From CATQHP01 sp965214915 (GTDB taxonomy: Bacteria; Acidobacteriota; Terriglobia; Bryobacterales; UBA6623), in contig CBDCCP010000002.1 in assembly GCA_965214915.1 (NCBI GenBank), positions 1,054,001 through 1,118,000 on the forward strand: 64,000 bases of DNA, given 5' to 3'. The notes under the pieces were generated by a model. It was not told the origin of the DNA. It was given only the letters and a program-made list of their open reading frames with translations, and ran no database searches. Of the stretch, positions 16,079 through 25,229 are shown one piece after another (position 1 is the first letter of the stretch; each line of letters starts with the position of its first letter). Position numbers and translations under genes: made by a program.

Positions 16079-17710
16079 ATGTCTGCCGGAATATTTTCGG
16101 AGATTCAACAACTTAGCGAGTTGAAAGGCATCGATGCGGGCATCGTGATGGAAGCCGTCAAAGACGCCATGCTTGCCGCCGCCCGCAGATACTACAAGAC
16201 CAGCGAAGACCTCGTGGCCGAGATCAACGCCAAGACGGGAGGAATCGATGTCTATGCCGTCAAAACCGTTACGGATCTCGTTGCGGACCCGGCGCGGGAA
16301 GTCAGTTTGGCCCAAGCCCGAAAGATCGACCCCAATGCCGCGATGAACAGCGAGGTTCGTTTCGCCAAGCCGACTGCGCCGCTGGGACGCATCTCGGCGC
16401 AGATGGCAAGACAGGTCATCTTGCAGAAGATTCGCGAAGCGGAACGCGAAAGGATCTGCGCGGAGTTCGAAGGGCGTATCGGCACGATGGAAAGCTGCAC
16501 GGTCAAGCGCACCGAGGGGCCCGACTTGATCGTGGAGCTCGGCCGTACCGAGGCGCGGCTCCCGCGCCGCGAGCAGTCGCGCCTGGAGAGTTTTTCGATC
16601 GGCGACCGCGTGCGGGTAGCGATCAAGACGATCGAAAAAGCCGGACGCGGCCCGGCGGTGATCGTATCGCGGGCAAGCGAAGATCTGGTGCGGCGTCTGT
16701 TCGAGCAGGAAGTTCCGGAAATCTACGACAACACCGTCGAGATTAAGGCCTGCGCCCGCGAAGCCGGTGAACGGACCAAGATCGCCGTGCAATCGCACGA
16801 TCGCGATGTCGATGCGGTCGGGGCTTGCGTCGGCATGAAGGGCATGCGGGTGCAAACGATCATCCGCGAGCTTCGCGGCGAGAAAATCGACATCATCGAG
16901 TTCACGGAAGCTCCAACCGAGATGATCCATAAAGCGCTCAGCCCCGCGAAAATCAGCCGCGTGGTCGTGCTGGATCCCCATGAGAAACATCTCGAGGTCA
17001 TCGTCGATGAAATGCAGCTTTCGCTGGCAATCGGCAAAAAGGGTCAGAACGTTCGATTGGCCGCGAAGTTGATGGGCTGGCGCATCGACATCAAAAGCGA
17101 GGACGAGAAACGCCTCGAAGTGGAAGAAGCCATGGCTGCGATGAGCGGCGGCGGCACGCCGGTGAGCGTGCTCATCGAATACGGCCTCAGCGAGGGGCTG
17201 GTCGACCGCCTCATCGAGTCAGGCGCGGCGACGGTCGAGTCGCTGGCCGACATGACTCCGGAACAATTGGAAGCCATCCCGGGCATCGGAGCCGAGTTGG
17301 TGGAAAAAATCCAGTTGAATGTCAACAGTTACTATTCGAACCTCGAAAAGGCGGTCGGCGCCCGCGTGGCGGAAACAGCGGAAGCGGCAATGCAGCCGGA
17401 CGCCGGCGGGGATTCCGAAGAAGCGTCGGAAACCGCGCCCGCCGCCCCCATTGTTCTTCCCGGCGTTCCCGAAGCGGGTGCGCCGGTCGAAGAAGACGAC
17501 GATGAGGAAATCGAATTTGACGAGGACGAGTTGCGCCGTTTTGATAAGATGAATATGTCTGTTCAAAAGGTTGAGGAGTCGGCCTCGTCCAACGTGTCCG
17601 GCGAAACTGTTGCAACCGCGGCTGTACTCGACAGCGAGAAGCCCGTTGCAGCTACCAGCGGAGAAATTATCAACGACGAAGATGTCGGTAAGACGGACGA
17701 CGGCAATTAG
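16079..17710 (+). CDS. nusA: Transcription termination/antitermination factor NusA
   Basis: 543 residues. The order is the NusA N-terminal RNA-polymerase-binding domain (about 1-125), an S1 domain (about 135-200), tandem KH domains (GACVGMKGMRVQTI and AIGKKGQNVRLAAKL, about 230-345) and a helix-hairpin-helix-type C-terminal region (about 360-430). An extra acidic tail of about 110 residues with runs of Asp/Glu (DDDEEIEFDEDE) follows. The first KH loop reads GMKG instead of the more usual GSKG. It lies 65 bases after rimP with a purine-rich site before ATG. Confidence 0.95.
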   Translation: MSAGIFSEIQQLSELKGIDAGIVMEAVKDAMLAAARRYYKTSEDLVAEINAKTGGIDVYAVKTVTDLVADPAREVSLAQARKIDPNAAMNSEVRFAKPTAPLGRISAQMARQVILQKIREAERERICAEFEGRIGTMESCTVKRTEGPDLIVELGRTEARLPRREQSRLESFSIGDRVRVAIKTIEKAGRGPAVIVSRASEDLVRRLFEQEVPEIYDNTVEIKACAREAGERTKIAVQSHDRDVDAVGACVGMKGMRVQTIIRELRGEKIDIIEFTEAPTEMIHKALSPAKISRVVVLDPHEKHLEVIVDEMQLSLAIGKKGQNVRLAAKLMGWRIDIKSEDEKRLEVEEAMAAMSGGGTPVSVLIEYGLSEGLVDRLIESGAATVESLADMTPEQLEAIPGIGAELVEKIQLNVNSYYSNLEKAVGARVAETAEAAMQPDAGGDSEEASETAPAAPIVLPGVPEAGAPVEEDDDEEIEFDEDELRRFDKMNMSVQKVEESASSNVSGETVATAAVLDSEKPVAATSGEIINDEDVGKTDDGN

Positions 17711-17740
17711 TCTTTCGAAACGGCAAGCTCAACACAACGA

Positions 17741-20700
17741 TTGACTGGGAACACGAAGATTCGGATCAACGAACTAGCTCGGGAGTTGGAGGTCAAGGCG
17801 TCGGAAGTCCTTGCCGTGCTTCCAACTATCGGCGTTGCCGAAAAGAAGACCCACTCCAGTTCGGTAGACGACGCTACCGCGAACAAGATTCGGGACAAGT
17901 TGCGCCATAAAAAGCAGGACGGCCTCAATGCGCCGTCAAGAGAACTCGAGTTGCCGTTACCGCCGGAACGTCCGCGGCCGAGCGCCGGACGCGCGGCGCC
18001 GCCGAAGGGCCGCGCCTTTGCGGCTTCTACCCGACCGTCGATCCGGGTTGGAGGCAGCGGGACAAAGCCGTTTCGCCCGCCGGTCGGCGGTCTCAGACCC
18101 CCTCTGCTGAAAAAGAAGGAAGAGTCCGTTGCCGAAGGATCGGCCGAAGCGGCGGCGGAAGCAACGCCCGCGGCAACCCAGGCAACGACGCCGGCGGCCG
18201 GCAGTCCTCTCGTGCCGCCGCCGAAAATGAAGCCGCCGACGGCCTCCCCATCGGAAGAAGAACTGGCGGCAATGGAAAAACCGGAATTCCCGGAACTGCC
18301 GCAGATTTCTGAAATCGCCGAGCGGCCCGTTTTTGCGCCGGTGCCCGGCAAGCCGATTACGCCTGCGCCGCAACTCGGCAAGGCGGTTCCGAAGATTCCG
18401 ACGCCGCCGACACGCACGGTTCAGCCGCCGGAAAGCCGGCCGACTCCTCCGCTGCCGGCGGCCTCCCAGACGCCTGCCGCGGCCGGCCCGCGAACGCCGC
18501 TTCCGCCGCCGACATCGTCTGCCGCGGCGGCGCCGGGCATCCCGCAGCCACGCAGGGCTCCCGGAACCCCGGTTCCCCCGCGGATCCCCCGCGGCCGACC
18601 GGTTCGCCCGCCGGGAATCGCCCCCGGTCGGCCTCAGTCGCCTCGCACGGGATCGAATTTTCCAGCGCCCGGCGGCCCCGGCATGGCCAAGCCCGATCAA
18701 GCTCGCGGCCCCGGAAGCCGCCGGCCTATCCTCGTTCCGGGCAAGCCGATATACGAACGGCGCACTCCGCAAGGACCCGTGCCCGGCATGCCGTCGCCGC
18801 CTCCCGGCGCCCCGGCGGGATACGTCCCCAGACGCCCCGCCCCCGGCGGATTTCCACTCGGCGGTCCCGGAATGCCTGCTCCGGCGCCCGGCGGCGCGCC
18901 CGGCCGCCCCGGCCCCCGAGGCCGCCCGGCAGGCGTCCGCCGACCGCGCCCGGCGCAGACGCGCCAGAGAGACCACGAGGCCGAAGCCGAAAGAAAAATT
19001 CTGCAGCGCAAGCGCAAGGCCGAGGTCGTCAAGGCGGTCAATACCGAAATCTTCGCCGCCGACGGCGCTACGGTCAAGGAACTTGCCGAGAAACTGGGCA
19101 TCAAGGCCAACCAGATCATCAAAATGCTGGTCGAAAAGGGCAAGTTCGCCACCATCAACCAGCCGCTGGATCTCGACGGCATCAAAGAGATCGCCGGCTT
19201 CTTCGGCGCTACCGCCACCGAATTGACGTTCGAAGAGGAAACGCTGCTCGATCTCGACCAGGTCGAAGCCGCCGAGGATGTCGAGGTTCGCGCCCCCATC
19301 GTTACCGTGATGGGCCATGTCGATCACGGCAAAACATCGCTGCTGGACGCCATCCGCTCGACCAATGTCGCCGACCGCGAAGCCGGCGGCATCACCCAGG
19401 CCATCGGCGCATACCATGTCGAAAAAGACGGCAAGCGCATCGTTTTCATCGACACGCCCGGACACGAAGCGTTTACCAAGATGCGGGCGCAAGGCGCCTC
19501 CGTCACCGACATCGTGGTGCTGGTGGTTGCCGCTGACGACGGCCTGATGCCGCAGACGCTGGAGGCGATCGACCACGCCCGCGCGGCAAACGTGCCCATC
19601 GTCGTCGCAGTCAACAAGATCGACCTGCCGAACGCGCAGCCCGAGCGGGTGAAGCAGCAATTGGCGGATCGCGGGCTGCTGGCCGAAGACTGGGGCGGCG
19701 ACACCATTCTGACCAACGTTTCGGCAAAAACACACGAGGGCATCGATCGCCTGCTCGAGATGATCAACCTCGTCGCCGAGTTGCGCGAGCTAAAAGCCAA
19801 TCCGGGCCGTTCGGCCATCGGAGTCGTGCTCGAAGCCAAGCTCGACCGCGGCAAAGGCCCCGTGGCGACCGTCCTGACGCAAAACGGCACGCTGCGGGTC
19901 GGCGATACCTTTATCGTCGGCTCCTACATGGGCCGCGTCCGCGCCATGATGGACGACCGCGGCAAGCAGGTGAAAGAAGCCGGTCCGTCGTCTGCCGTGG
20001 TGGTTCTGGGTCTCGACGACCTTCCCGATCCCGGAGATCAGCTTTCCGTCGTAACCGACACCGAACGCGCCAAAAAGATCGCGGAATACCGCGAGCAGCG
20101 GGCGCGCGATCAGGCCATGGCAAAAACGTCGCGGCTGTCGCTCGAGCAGTTCCAGGAACGGCTTGCGGCAGGCGACGTGAAGGAGCTCCCGGTCGTGCTC
20201 AAAGCGGACGTGCAAGGCTCGGCAACGGTGCTCGAAGACACGCTGGCGAAATTGACCAGCGACAAGGTCAAGGTGCGCATGATCCACTCCGGCGTCGGCG
20301 CCATCAAAGAGTCGGACATCCTGCTGGCCATTACCGCCAACGCCATCGTCGTCGGCTTCAACGTCAGGCCCGAACGCTCGGCCACGAAACTGGCCGAGAA
20401 GGAAGGCATCGATATCCGCCTGCACACCGTCATCTACGAGCTCGTGGACGAACTCAAAAAAGGCATGGCCGGCCTGCTCGAACCGATCGTCAAAGAGGAG
20501 TTCCTGGGGCGCGCCGACGTACTCGAAATCTTTCACGTCTCGAAGGTCGGAACCGTCGCGGGCTGCCTGGTGACGGAGGGCGTCGTGCAGAATACCGCCC
20601 ACGCCAGACTGCTGCGCGACAACGTCATCGTGCATACCGGCAGACTGAAATCGCTCAAGCGTTTCAAGGACGATGTGAAGGAAGTGCGAGCGGGACAGGA

Positions 20701-20812
20701 ATGCGGCATGGGCTTCGAGCGCTACAACGACATCAAGCAGGGCGATGAGATCGAGTTGTTCAACAAAGTCGAAGTCGCGCAGGATATCGACGAAATCATC
20801 CCGGTGCGCTGA
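17741..20812 (+). CDS. infB: Translation initiation factor IF-2
   Basis: 1023 residues from a TTG start 30 bases after nusA. Residues 1-55 form an IF2 N-terminal helical domain (IRINELARELEVKASEVL). A low-complexity Pro/Ala/Gly-rich linker of about 340 residues follows, then a second IF2-N domain. The GTPase has GHVDHGKTS near residue 525, DTPGHEAF near 571 and NKID near 625. The EF-Tu-like domain II, IF2 domain 3 and the fMet-tRNA-binding C-domain complete the protein. It delivers initiator tRNA to the ribosome. The linker is unusually rich in PGRP-like repeats. Confidence 0.96.
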   Translation: MTGNTKIRINELARELEVKASEVLAVLPTIGVAEKKTHSSSVDDATANKIRDKLRHKKQDGLNAPSRELELPLPPERPRPSAGRAAPPKGRAFAASTRPSIRVGGSGTKPFRPPVGGLRPPLLKKKEESVAEGSAEAAAEATPAATQATTPAAGSPLVPPPKMKPPTASPSEEELAAMEKPEFPELPQISEIAERPVFAPVPGKPITPAPQLGKAVPKIPTPPTRTVQPPESRPTPPLPAASQTPAAAGPRTPLPPPTSSAAAAPGIPQPRRAPGTPVPPRIPRGRPVRPPGIAPGRPQSPRTGSNFPAPGGPGMAKPDQARGPGSRRPILVPGKPIYERRTPQGPVPGMPSPPPGAPAGYVPRRPAPGGFPLGGPGMPAPAPGGAPGRPGPRGRPAGVRRPRPAQTRQRDHEAEAERKILQRKRKAEVVKAVNTEIFAADGATVKELAEKLGIKANQIIKMLVEKGKFATINQPLDLDGIKEIAGFFGATATELTFEEETLLDLDQVEAAEDVEVRAPIVTVMGHVDHGKTSLLDAIRSTNVADREAGGITQAIGAYHVEKDGKRIVFIDTPGHEAFTKMRAQGASVTDIVVLVVAADDGLMPQTLEAIDHARAANVPIVVAVNKIDLPNAQPERVKQQLADRGLLAEDWGGDTILTNVSAKTHEGIDRLLEMINLVAELRELKANPGRSAIGVVLEAKLDRGKGPVATVLTQNGTLRVGDTFIVGSYMGRVRAMMDDRGKQVKEAGPSSAVVVLGLDDLPDPGDQLSVVTDTERAKKIAEYREQRARDQAMAKTSRLSLEQFQERLAAGDVKELPVVLKADVQGSATVLEDTLAKLTSDKVKVRMIHSGVGAIKESDILLAITANAIVVGFNVRPERSATKLAEKEGIDIRLHTVIYELVDELKKGMAGLLEPIVKEEFLGRADVLEIFHVSKVGTVAGCLVTEGVVQNTAHARLLRDNVIVHTGRLKSLKRFKDDVKEVRAGQECGMGFERYNDIKQGDEIELFNKVEVAQDIDEIIPVR

Positions 20813-20829
20813 GCCGGCGGAACTCGCCC

Positions 20830-21114
20830 GTGGCTGTCCTCGGTTTGCTCACGCTGGAAATCCACATCGAGCATGCGCACTCGCTCAAGGACAAGCGGCA
20901 GGTTTTGCGCTCGCTCAAAGACCGGCTTCGCCGGCGCTGTAATGTCGCGGTCGCCGAGCTCGACCACCGAGACACGTGGCAAGACGCGGTCATCGGCGTA
21001 ACGACCGTCTCGAGCACGCAAGCTCAAGTCGAAAAGGTGCTGCGCGCCGCCGAAGACGAGTCCCGCCGCGCGCTGGGGCCGCACCTCGTCGCTTCGACGC
21101 TTGAGATTTGTTGA
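20830..21114 (+). CDS. DUF503 (YlxP-like) protein
   Basis: 94 residues from GTG, 17 bases after infB. It has the DUF503 pattern: VLGLLTLEIHIEHAHSLKDKR, then SLKDRLRRRCNVAVAELDHRD and WQDAVIGVTTVS. This small protein regularly sits between infB and rbfA in many bacteria, and its role is unknown. Here no rbfA follows; instead about 260 non-coding bases and a foreign-looking gene on the opposite strand appear, so the operon ends prematurely. Confidence 0.9.
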   Translation: MAVLGLLTLEIHIEHAHSLKDKRQVLRSLKDRLRRRCNVAVAELDHRDTWQDAVIGVTTVSSTQAQVEKVLRAAEDESRRALGPHLVASTLEIC

Positions 21115-21373
21115 GGGCGCTTCCTGCAGATACCCGCGCTCGCTGAATCATTCCGGAACGGCTTGCCATCGTCTTCTTGCCGCTCTGTGCCGAGACAGCA
21201 ACCGGCCAAGTGCGTGTTCGCACCTGCGCATAGCCGTAAACGCCACGATCCGGAAGCCGAGGGTAACAGCGTGTCCGCGGCTGACATCCTGGCAGCCCGC
21301 GGCAAAAGTCACGCAGGTGGCGTTATCGTCTTTTCCTAATGAAGACACTAACCGCGCCGCTGTCGCAGCCGTT

Positions 21374-21883
21374 TCAGCGAATTTTATCTAGTGTTTTTGA
21401 TAGATGGCTGTTGTAGGATTCAAAAGCTTCTTTCATTTCAGAAAGTCTTTCGATTGATTCTTTATGTAATAACTCCAATTTTTTTAAGGATTCTTTAGCT
21501 TTAATTAATACTTCTTCTTTATCCTCTGTATTAGATTCTTCAGATAATTTTGCTATCCCTGCTTCTAATTTTGTAATTATATATTGCACTACGAATTTTT
21601 TGTGAGCTTTATCATATTCAAGAATTTTGAAAATAAGGAATTGGGCTTCTTTAGTTGCTTCATATTTTTCAAGGGATTTAAGGACTTCTTCAGAGGCTTG
21701 TTCGACCTCAATTATTTCCGCTTCCACTTCCGCTTTCGCCTGTCGATAAACCTCCGTAGCGGCTTGTTCGGCCTCACGCTTACGCGTTTCCGATTCCGAC
21801 CGCCGCCAAGCCTCAAGATCGAAACGCTGTCCCAAGGCGCTTATCGCAATCAACAACGCAACCAACAACTTCTTTTGCACCAT
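21374..21883 (-). CDS. Exported AT-rich coiled-coil protein
   Basis: 169 residues. Residues 1-18 form a signal peptide (KKLLVALLIAISALGQ). The remainder is a long, highly charged coiled coil rich in Glu, Lys and Ala (KREAEQAATEVYRQAKAEVEAE, then LEKYEATKEAQ and KESLKKLELLHKESIERL). Base composition changes inside the gene: the first third is GC-rich like its surroundings, the rest strikingly AT-rich with A/T-ending codons. IS copy 1 ends only 8 bases upstream of the ATG, so the native promoter has been displaced. No family recognised. Confidence 0.65.
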   Translation of the reverse strand: MVQKKLLVALLIAISALGQRFDLEAWRRSESETRKREAEQAATEVYRQAKAEVEAEIIEVEQASEEVLKSLEKYEATKEAQFLIFKILEYDKAHKKFVVQYIITKLEAGIAKLSEESNTEDKEEVLIKAKESLKKLELLHKESIERLSEMKEAFESYNSHLSKTLDKIR

Positions 21884-21891
21884 GCCTCTAA

Positions 21892-23126
21892 GGAAAGTCT
21901 GAATAAAGTGGTTTTGGCGCGTTGGCTGGTTGAAGTTGTCCGTAAGGAGCGGTTGCAGCCGGGCTGCCGGCGAATTTTGCGGCTGAATCCTGCCGATTTT
22001 GACTGCGCAACGCCAATTTTTGACCCCGCAGCGACGGCTTCGACTCCGCTTCTGCGGCTTGGCGCCGGCATGGACGCACGACTCCTGTATTGTGGCGCTC
22101 AGGCCGTCGCGTAGCGCCCGGCAAGCAGCAGATTGGCGAAGCCCAACAGCAGACTGATCCGCTCCCGGTTCTTGGCCAAGCCGCGATAGCGCACCTTGGC
22201 GTAGCCAAAGTGCCGCTTCACGTACAGAAACGGGTGCTCCACCTTGGCCCGCACCTCTGCCTTGCGCCGCTCCGCCCGCGCCTCCGCGCTGCCCGCCGCC
22301 AAGCGCCGCCGCTGCCCAGCCTTCAAGGCCACTTGCCAGCGCACCTTACGCCCCCGATGCTCCGCGCGCTTGTCGATCCCCTGGTAACCCGCATCCGCGC
22401 ACACCTCCCGCTCCCCGCCGTGCAGCAACTCATGCCCTTGGGTCACATCCGCCACGTTCGCCGCCGTCGCCGCCACGCTATGCGTCAGCCCCGTCTCGGC
22501 GTCCACGCCGATATGCGCCTTCATCCCGAAATACCATTGATTCCCCTTCTTGGTCTGATGCATCTGTGGGTCGCGACTCCGCTTCTTGTTCTTCGTCGAA
22601 CTCGGCGCCGCGATGATCGTCGCGTCCAGAATCGTCCCCTCCCGCAGCCGCAAGCCTTGCTCCGCCAAGTGCGCGTTGATCTCCGCCATCAGCTTCCCGC
22701 CCAACTCGTGCCGCTCCAACAGATGCCGAAAGTTCAAAATCGTCGTCTCGTCCGGCAGCGCATCCCCCAAACGCAAGCCCACGAAGCGCCGCACCGACTC
22801 GATCTCGTACAGCATGTCCTCCATCCCCGGATCGCTCACGTTGTAAAACAACTGCACGCAATGCACGCGCAGCATCACCGCCAACGCGTACGGTCGCCGC
22901 CCCCGCCCCGCTTGGGGGTAGTACGGGCGGATGCGCTCCTCCAAGCGCTCCCACGGAATCAAGTCCTCCATCCGTGCCAGAAACTTCTCCCGCCTCGTCT
23001 GCTTCTTCTTCCCCTCGTACTCCAATTCTGCAAACGTCCGCTGCGCCATCGCTCTCCCCCTTATTCCCCGTGCCCGCTGCTCTCCCCTTATTATCCCAGT
23101 CAATAGCCTGCTTGTTCAGAGTTTCC
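21892..23126 (-). mobile_element. IS5-family insertion sequence, copy 1 (1235 bp)
   Basis: The boundaries follow from comparison with the identical-length copy at 34817-36051. The ends are imperfect inverted repeats: GGAAAGTCTGAATAA at 21892 and the complement of TTGTTCAGAGTTTCC at 23126. The flanking four bases are CTAA on the left and TTAA on the right, both fitting the YTAR target preference of IS5-type elements but not a perfect duplication. It carries one transposase gene on the minus strand. Confidence 0.92.
22099..23049 (-). CDS. IS5-family transposase (copy 1)
   Basis: 316 residues starting MAQRTFAELEYEGKKKQTR. It carries an N-terminal DUF772 region (LEERIRPYYPQAGRGRRPYA, then MLRVHCVQLFYNVSDPGMED). 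The DDE catalytic domain has its first Asp in GTILDATIIAAPSSTKNK, the second in VCADAGYQGIDKRAEHRG and the Glu in KAEVRAKVEHPFLYVKRHFG. It is complete and identical in translation to copy 2, so it is probably active or recently active. A longer upstream start at 23103 is possible but less likely. Confidence 0.93.
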   Translation of the reverse strand: MAQRTFAELEYEGKKKQTRREKFLARMEDLIPWERLEERIRPYYPQAGRGRRPYALAVMLRVHCVQLFYNVSDPGMEDMLYEIESVRRFVGLRLGDALPDETTILNFRHLLERHELGGKLMAEINAHLAEQGLRLREGTILDATIIAAPSSTKNKKRSRDPQMHQTKKGNQWYFGMKAHIGVDAETGLTHSVAATAANVADVTQGHELLHGGEREVCADAGYQGIDKRAEHRGRKVRWQVALKAGQRRRLAAGSAEARAERRKAEVRAKVEHPFLYVKRHFGYAKVRYRGLAKNRERISLLLGFANLLLAGRYATA

Positions 23127-23208
23127 TTAACGCCGCGTTGATCTAACGTTCAGTCCCGGCATCCCGCATCGCGAGCTCTTGTTGGCGGCGAAGCTGGGCG
23201 CGAACCTC

Positions 23209-24918
23209 TCATGCGAAATCCGATCTCCATACCTGCGCCGCTCTTTTCGCGAGTTGTCTCTGGCGTTCATCGACCAGCTCCGGCGTCCACTGCTCGGGCG
23301 CCATCTTCGAAATTTGCCGGGTGAGTTCGTAGGCGCTGCGCTCGTAAGCGGCGAGCTTGTTGGGGTACGATTCGTTGCCCACTTCCCGGTTGGCGGAAGC
23401 TTCCAGAAGCGTGAGATTGCCAAGGCGGTAAACCCCGTTTTCCCACTTCGCTGGCGGGTAAGTCTCGTTCCAGATTTCCGCGGGATTCTCCGGCAGGACA
23501 TGCTCGATGGTTCCGGGGTCGGTGTCCGGGTCGCAGGCGCGGCCGGCGGCGTTCTGTTCGAGCCGCGCGAGAATGTACTTCGCAAGCTTCCTGCCCCAGC
23601 CTCTGGTGTCGACCTCGATCAGGGTGAAGTCCTGACGCATCTTCTGATCGTCCACATAGATCGGTTTGAGACGTTCGAACACTGCCGCCGTGGTTGTCGC
23701 TTCGCCATCCGCCACTGCTTTGGCTGCTCGATGGTAAACGGGTTCCAGAGCATTGGTGTTGAGTCCGCTCACTACGGTGTAACGGAACGATACCGCGCTG
23801 ACCAGTTTCAGCACACGGACGAAGTCCTCCTTTGAGAATGTCTCCCAGACTGAAAACAGCAGAGGCATCGGCTGCCGTATGCGGAAAAGATTGAGTTCGC
23901 TGACATATGGTTTGGCGCTGGGCAGATCCATCCAATAGCCGTGATTGGAGTCGAGAATGGCGGCGAACAGTTCGCCCCTGCCCTCTAATTCGTCCAGAAG
24001 GGTGAAGACATCCTGCGCGGTTTGCGTTCGGTCGCGCATCAGCTTGAAAAGCCGCCGGCTTCGGATTTTTGGCTGCCGGCAGAGCATGTGGTAGCGAAGA
24101 AACTCCGGAAAGCGCGCCTGGCCTACCGTCTCGACGAGCGATCTCCAGCGGCGCTGGAGGCTTTCCAGGTCGGAGCCGACCTGTACCCGTGAGAAAAGGT
24201 AGTTCTTGAGCAAGTCCGTAGTCGTCAACTCCAGGCCACGCGCGTTGAGTGTCTCGAAGATGGTATAGGCGTTCAACTCATCGTCCACTGTGATCAGGAT
24301 GAAGAGAAGTTGGCGGGCCACCGTTTCGGACAAAAGACTTGCCATAGCCCTTCCGTTGTTCTGCAACTCGTTCAACTTTTGAAGTCGTTCAACAAAGTAT
24401 TGGAAGCATTTCAGAAGAAGTTGGTTCGATTTGGGCAGTTTTCGCGGGTTGCGCGGACTTCTGAGTTGAATCAGATAATCCCGGTAGAAGGCGTTGTCCG
24501 TTTCATTCAGATGAAGACGACTGCTCTCGACGAGCGAGGCGGGGTCCTTTTCGCCGATAAAGCGATTGCGCAGCTCGCGGCCGCGTTCTGTATTGTTAGC
24601 GGAATCGATACCGCTGTCAGCCATGGCAACCAACCTGTCTATCACCGCGAGCGAGAGCAAGCTTAAGGTGGCCAAGCGTTGCTGGCCGTCAATGATCAGG
24701 AAATCGCGGTCGCTTGCGCCTTCGACAACCAAGGCGCCCAGGTAGTGACGTTTTTCTCGGTCCGATCGCAACTCGACGACATCGTTCCAGAGGTCGTCCC
24801 ATTCTTCTTCCGCCCAGGAGTAGTCGCGCTGGTACGGCGGCACGCGGTAGGACTTTCCGTTGCCGATCAACTCCAGATAGTTGATCGTGCGGGTATTCAA
24901 GAGATTCGGTTTTGCCAT
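23209..24918 (-). CDS. DUF262/DUF1524 (GmrSD-like) protein
   Basis: 569 residues. The N-terminal DUF262 domain has PYQRDYSW at residues 28-35 and LIIDGQQRLATL around residue 77, a ParB/Srx-like nucleotide-binding motif. The C-terminal DUF1524 domain has IEHVLPENP near residue 475 and NLTLLEASANREVGN, a His-Asn nuclease pattern. GmrSD-type enzymes of this make-up cleave modified phage DNA, so a phage-defence role is likely though unproven. It stands alone beside IS copy 1, without methyltransferase or specificity partners, consistent with gain by transfer. Confidence 0.85.
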   Translation of the reverse strand: MAKPNLLNTRTINYLELIGNGKSYRVPPYQRDYSWAEEEWDDLWNDVVELRSDREKRHYLGALVVEGASDRDFLIIDGQQRLATLSLLSLAVIDRLVAMADSGIDSANNTERGRELRNRFIGEKDPASLVESSRLHLNETDNAFYRDYLIQLRSPRNPRKLPKSNQLLLKCFQYFVERLQKLNELQNNGRAMASLLSETVARQLLFILITVDDELNAYTIFETLNARGLELTTTDLLKNYLFSRVQVGSDLESLQRRWRSLVETVGQARFPEFLRYHMLCRQPKIRSRRLFKLMRDRTQTAQDVFTLLDELEGRGELFAAILDSNHGYWMDLPSAKPYVSELNLFRIRQPMPLLFSVWETFSKEDFVRVLKLVSAVSFRYTVVSGLNTNALEPVYHRAAKAVADGEATTTAAVFERLKPIYVDDQKMRQDFTLIEVDTRGWGRKLAKYILARLEQNAAGRACDPDTDPGTIEHVLPENPAEIWNETYPPAKWENGVYRLGNLTLLEASANREVGNESYPNKLAAYERSAYELTRQISKMAPEQWTPELVDERQRQLAKRAAQVWRSDFA

Positions 24919-25229
24919 TGGAAATCTTCAATGTGACAGTGCGGCCGCTTATCCAACGGTCCTGTATCGGGCGCCGCTTTCGGCGTTGTATTCGTTCTTC
25001 CGGGCACAGGCGTCGTTCGGTTTGTCAACCGCTCATACTACTCGACTACAGCGACGACGACCATTGGGCGCAGACGCCGGCCTGCGCCCAATCTTGTCCT
25101 ACCTGCCATATTAGTCCTGCGGGTACAGCGCCGACAGTTATAGCGGCCGTGACCTGCACGAATCCCTGGAATGCTCCACACAAGGTCTGAAAAACGGGAA
25201 CAGGGGCTGCCGGAGCGATAAGTATAATC
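24919..25229 (+). other. Intergenic stretch with a strong inverted repeat
   Basis: No gene is supported. The only structure seen is the 11-bp perfect inverted repeat at 25063-25092, listed separately. Confidence 0.5.
25063..25092 (+). repeat. Perfect 11-bp inverted repeat (hairpin)
   Basis: ATTGGGCGCAG (25063-25073), an 8-base spacer, then CTGCGCCCAAT (25082-25092). The stem is GC-rich and would be very stable in RNA. Neither side has a clear U-tract, so it is not a typical intrinsic terminator. It may be a protein-binding site or a rho-independent-like stop for neighbouring genes. Confidence 0.6.

Noticed and set aside
17957..19735. Minus-strand open frame of nearly 600 codons opposite infB
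   Set aside because: Arg/Gly-rich low complexity with no domain; it is the shadow of the Pro/Ala-rich IF-2 linker.
21115..21373. Possible small genes between the DUF503 gene and the coiled-coil gene
   Set aside because: Frames are open on both strands but with no start context, domain or composition bias; treated as non-coding.
22090..23106. 338-codon plus-strand frame across IS copy 1 (repeated in copy 2)
   Set aside because: Pro/Arg/Leu-rich antisense of an intact transposase with conserved catalytic residues.
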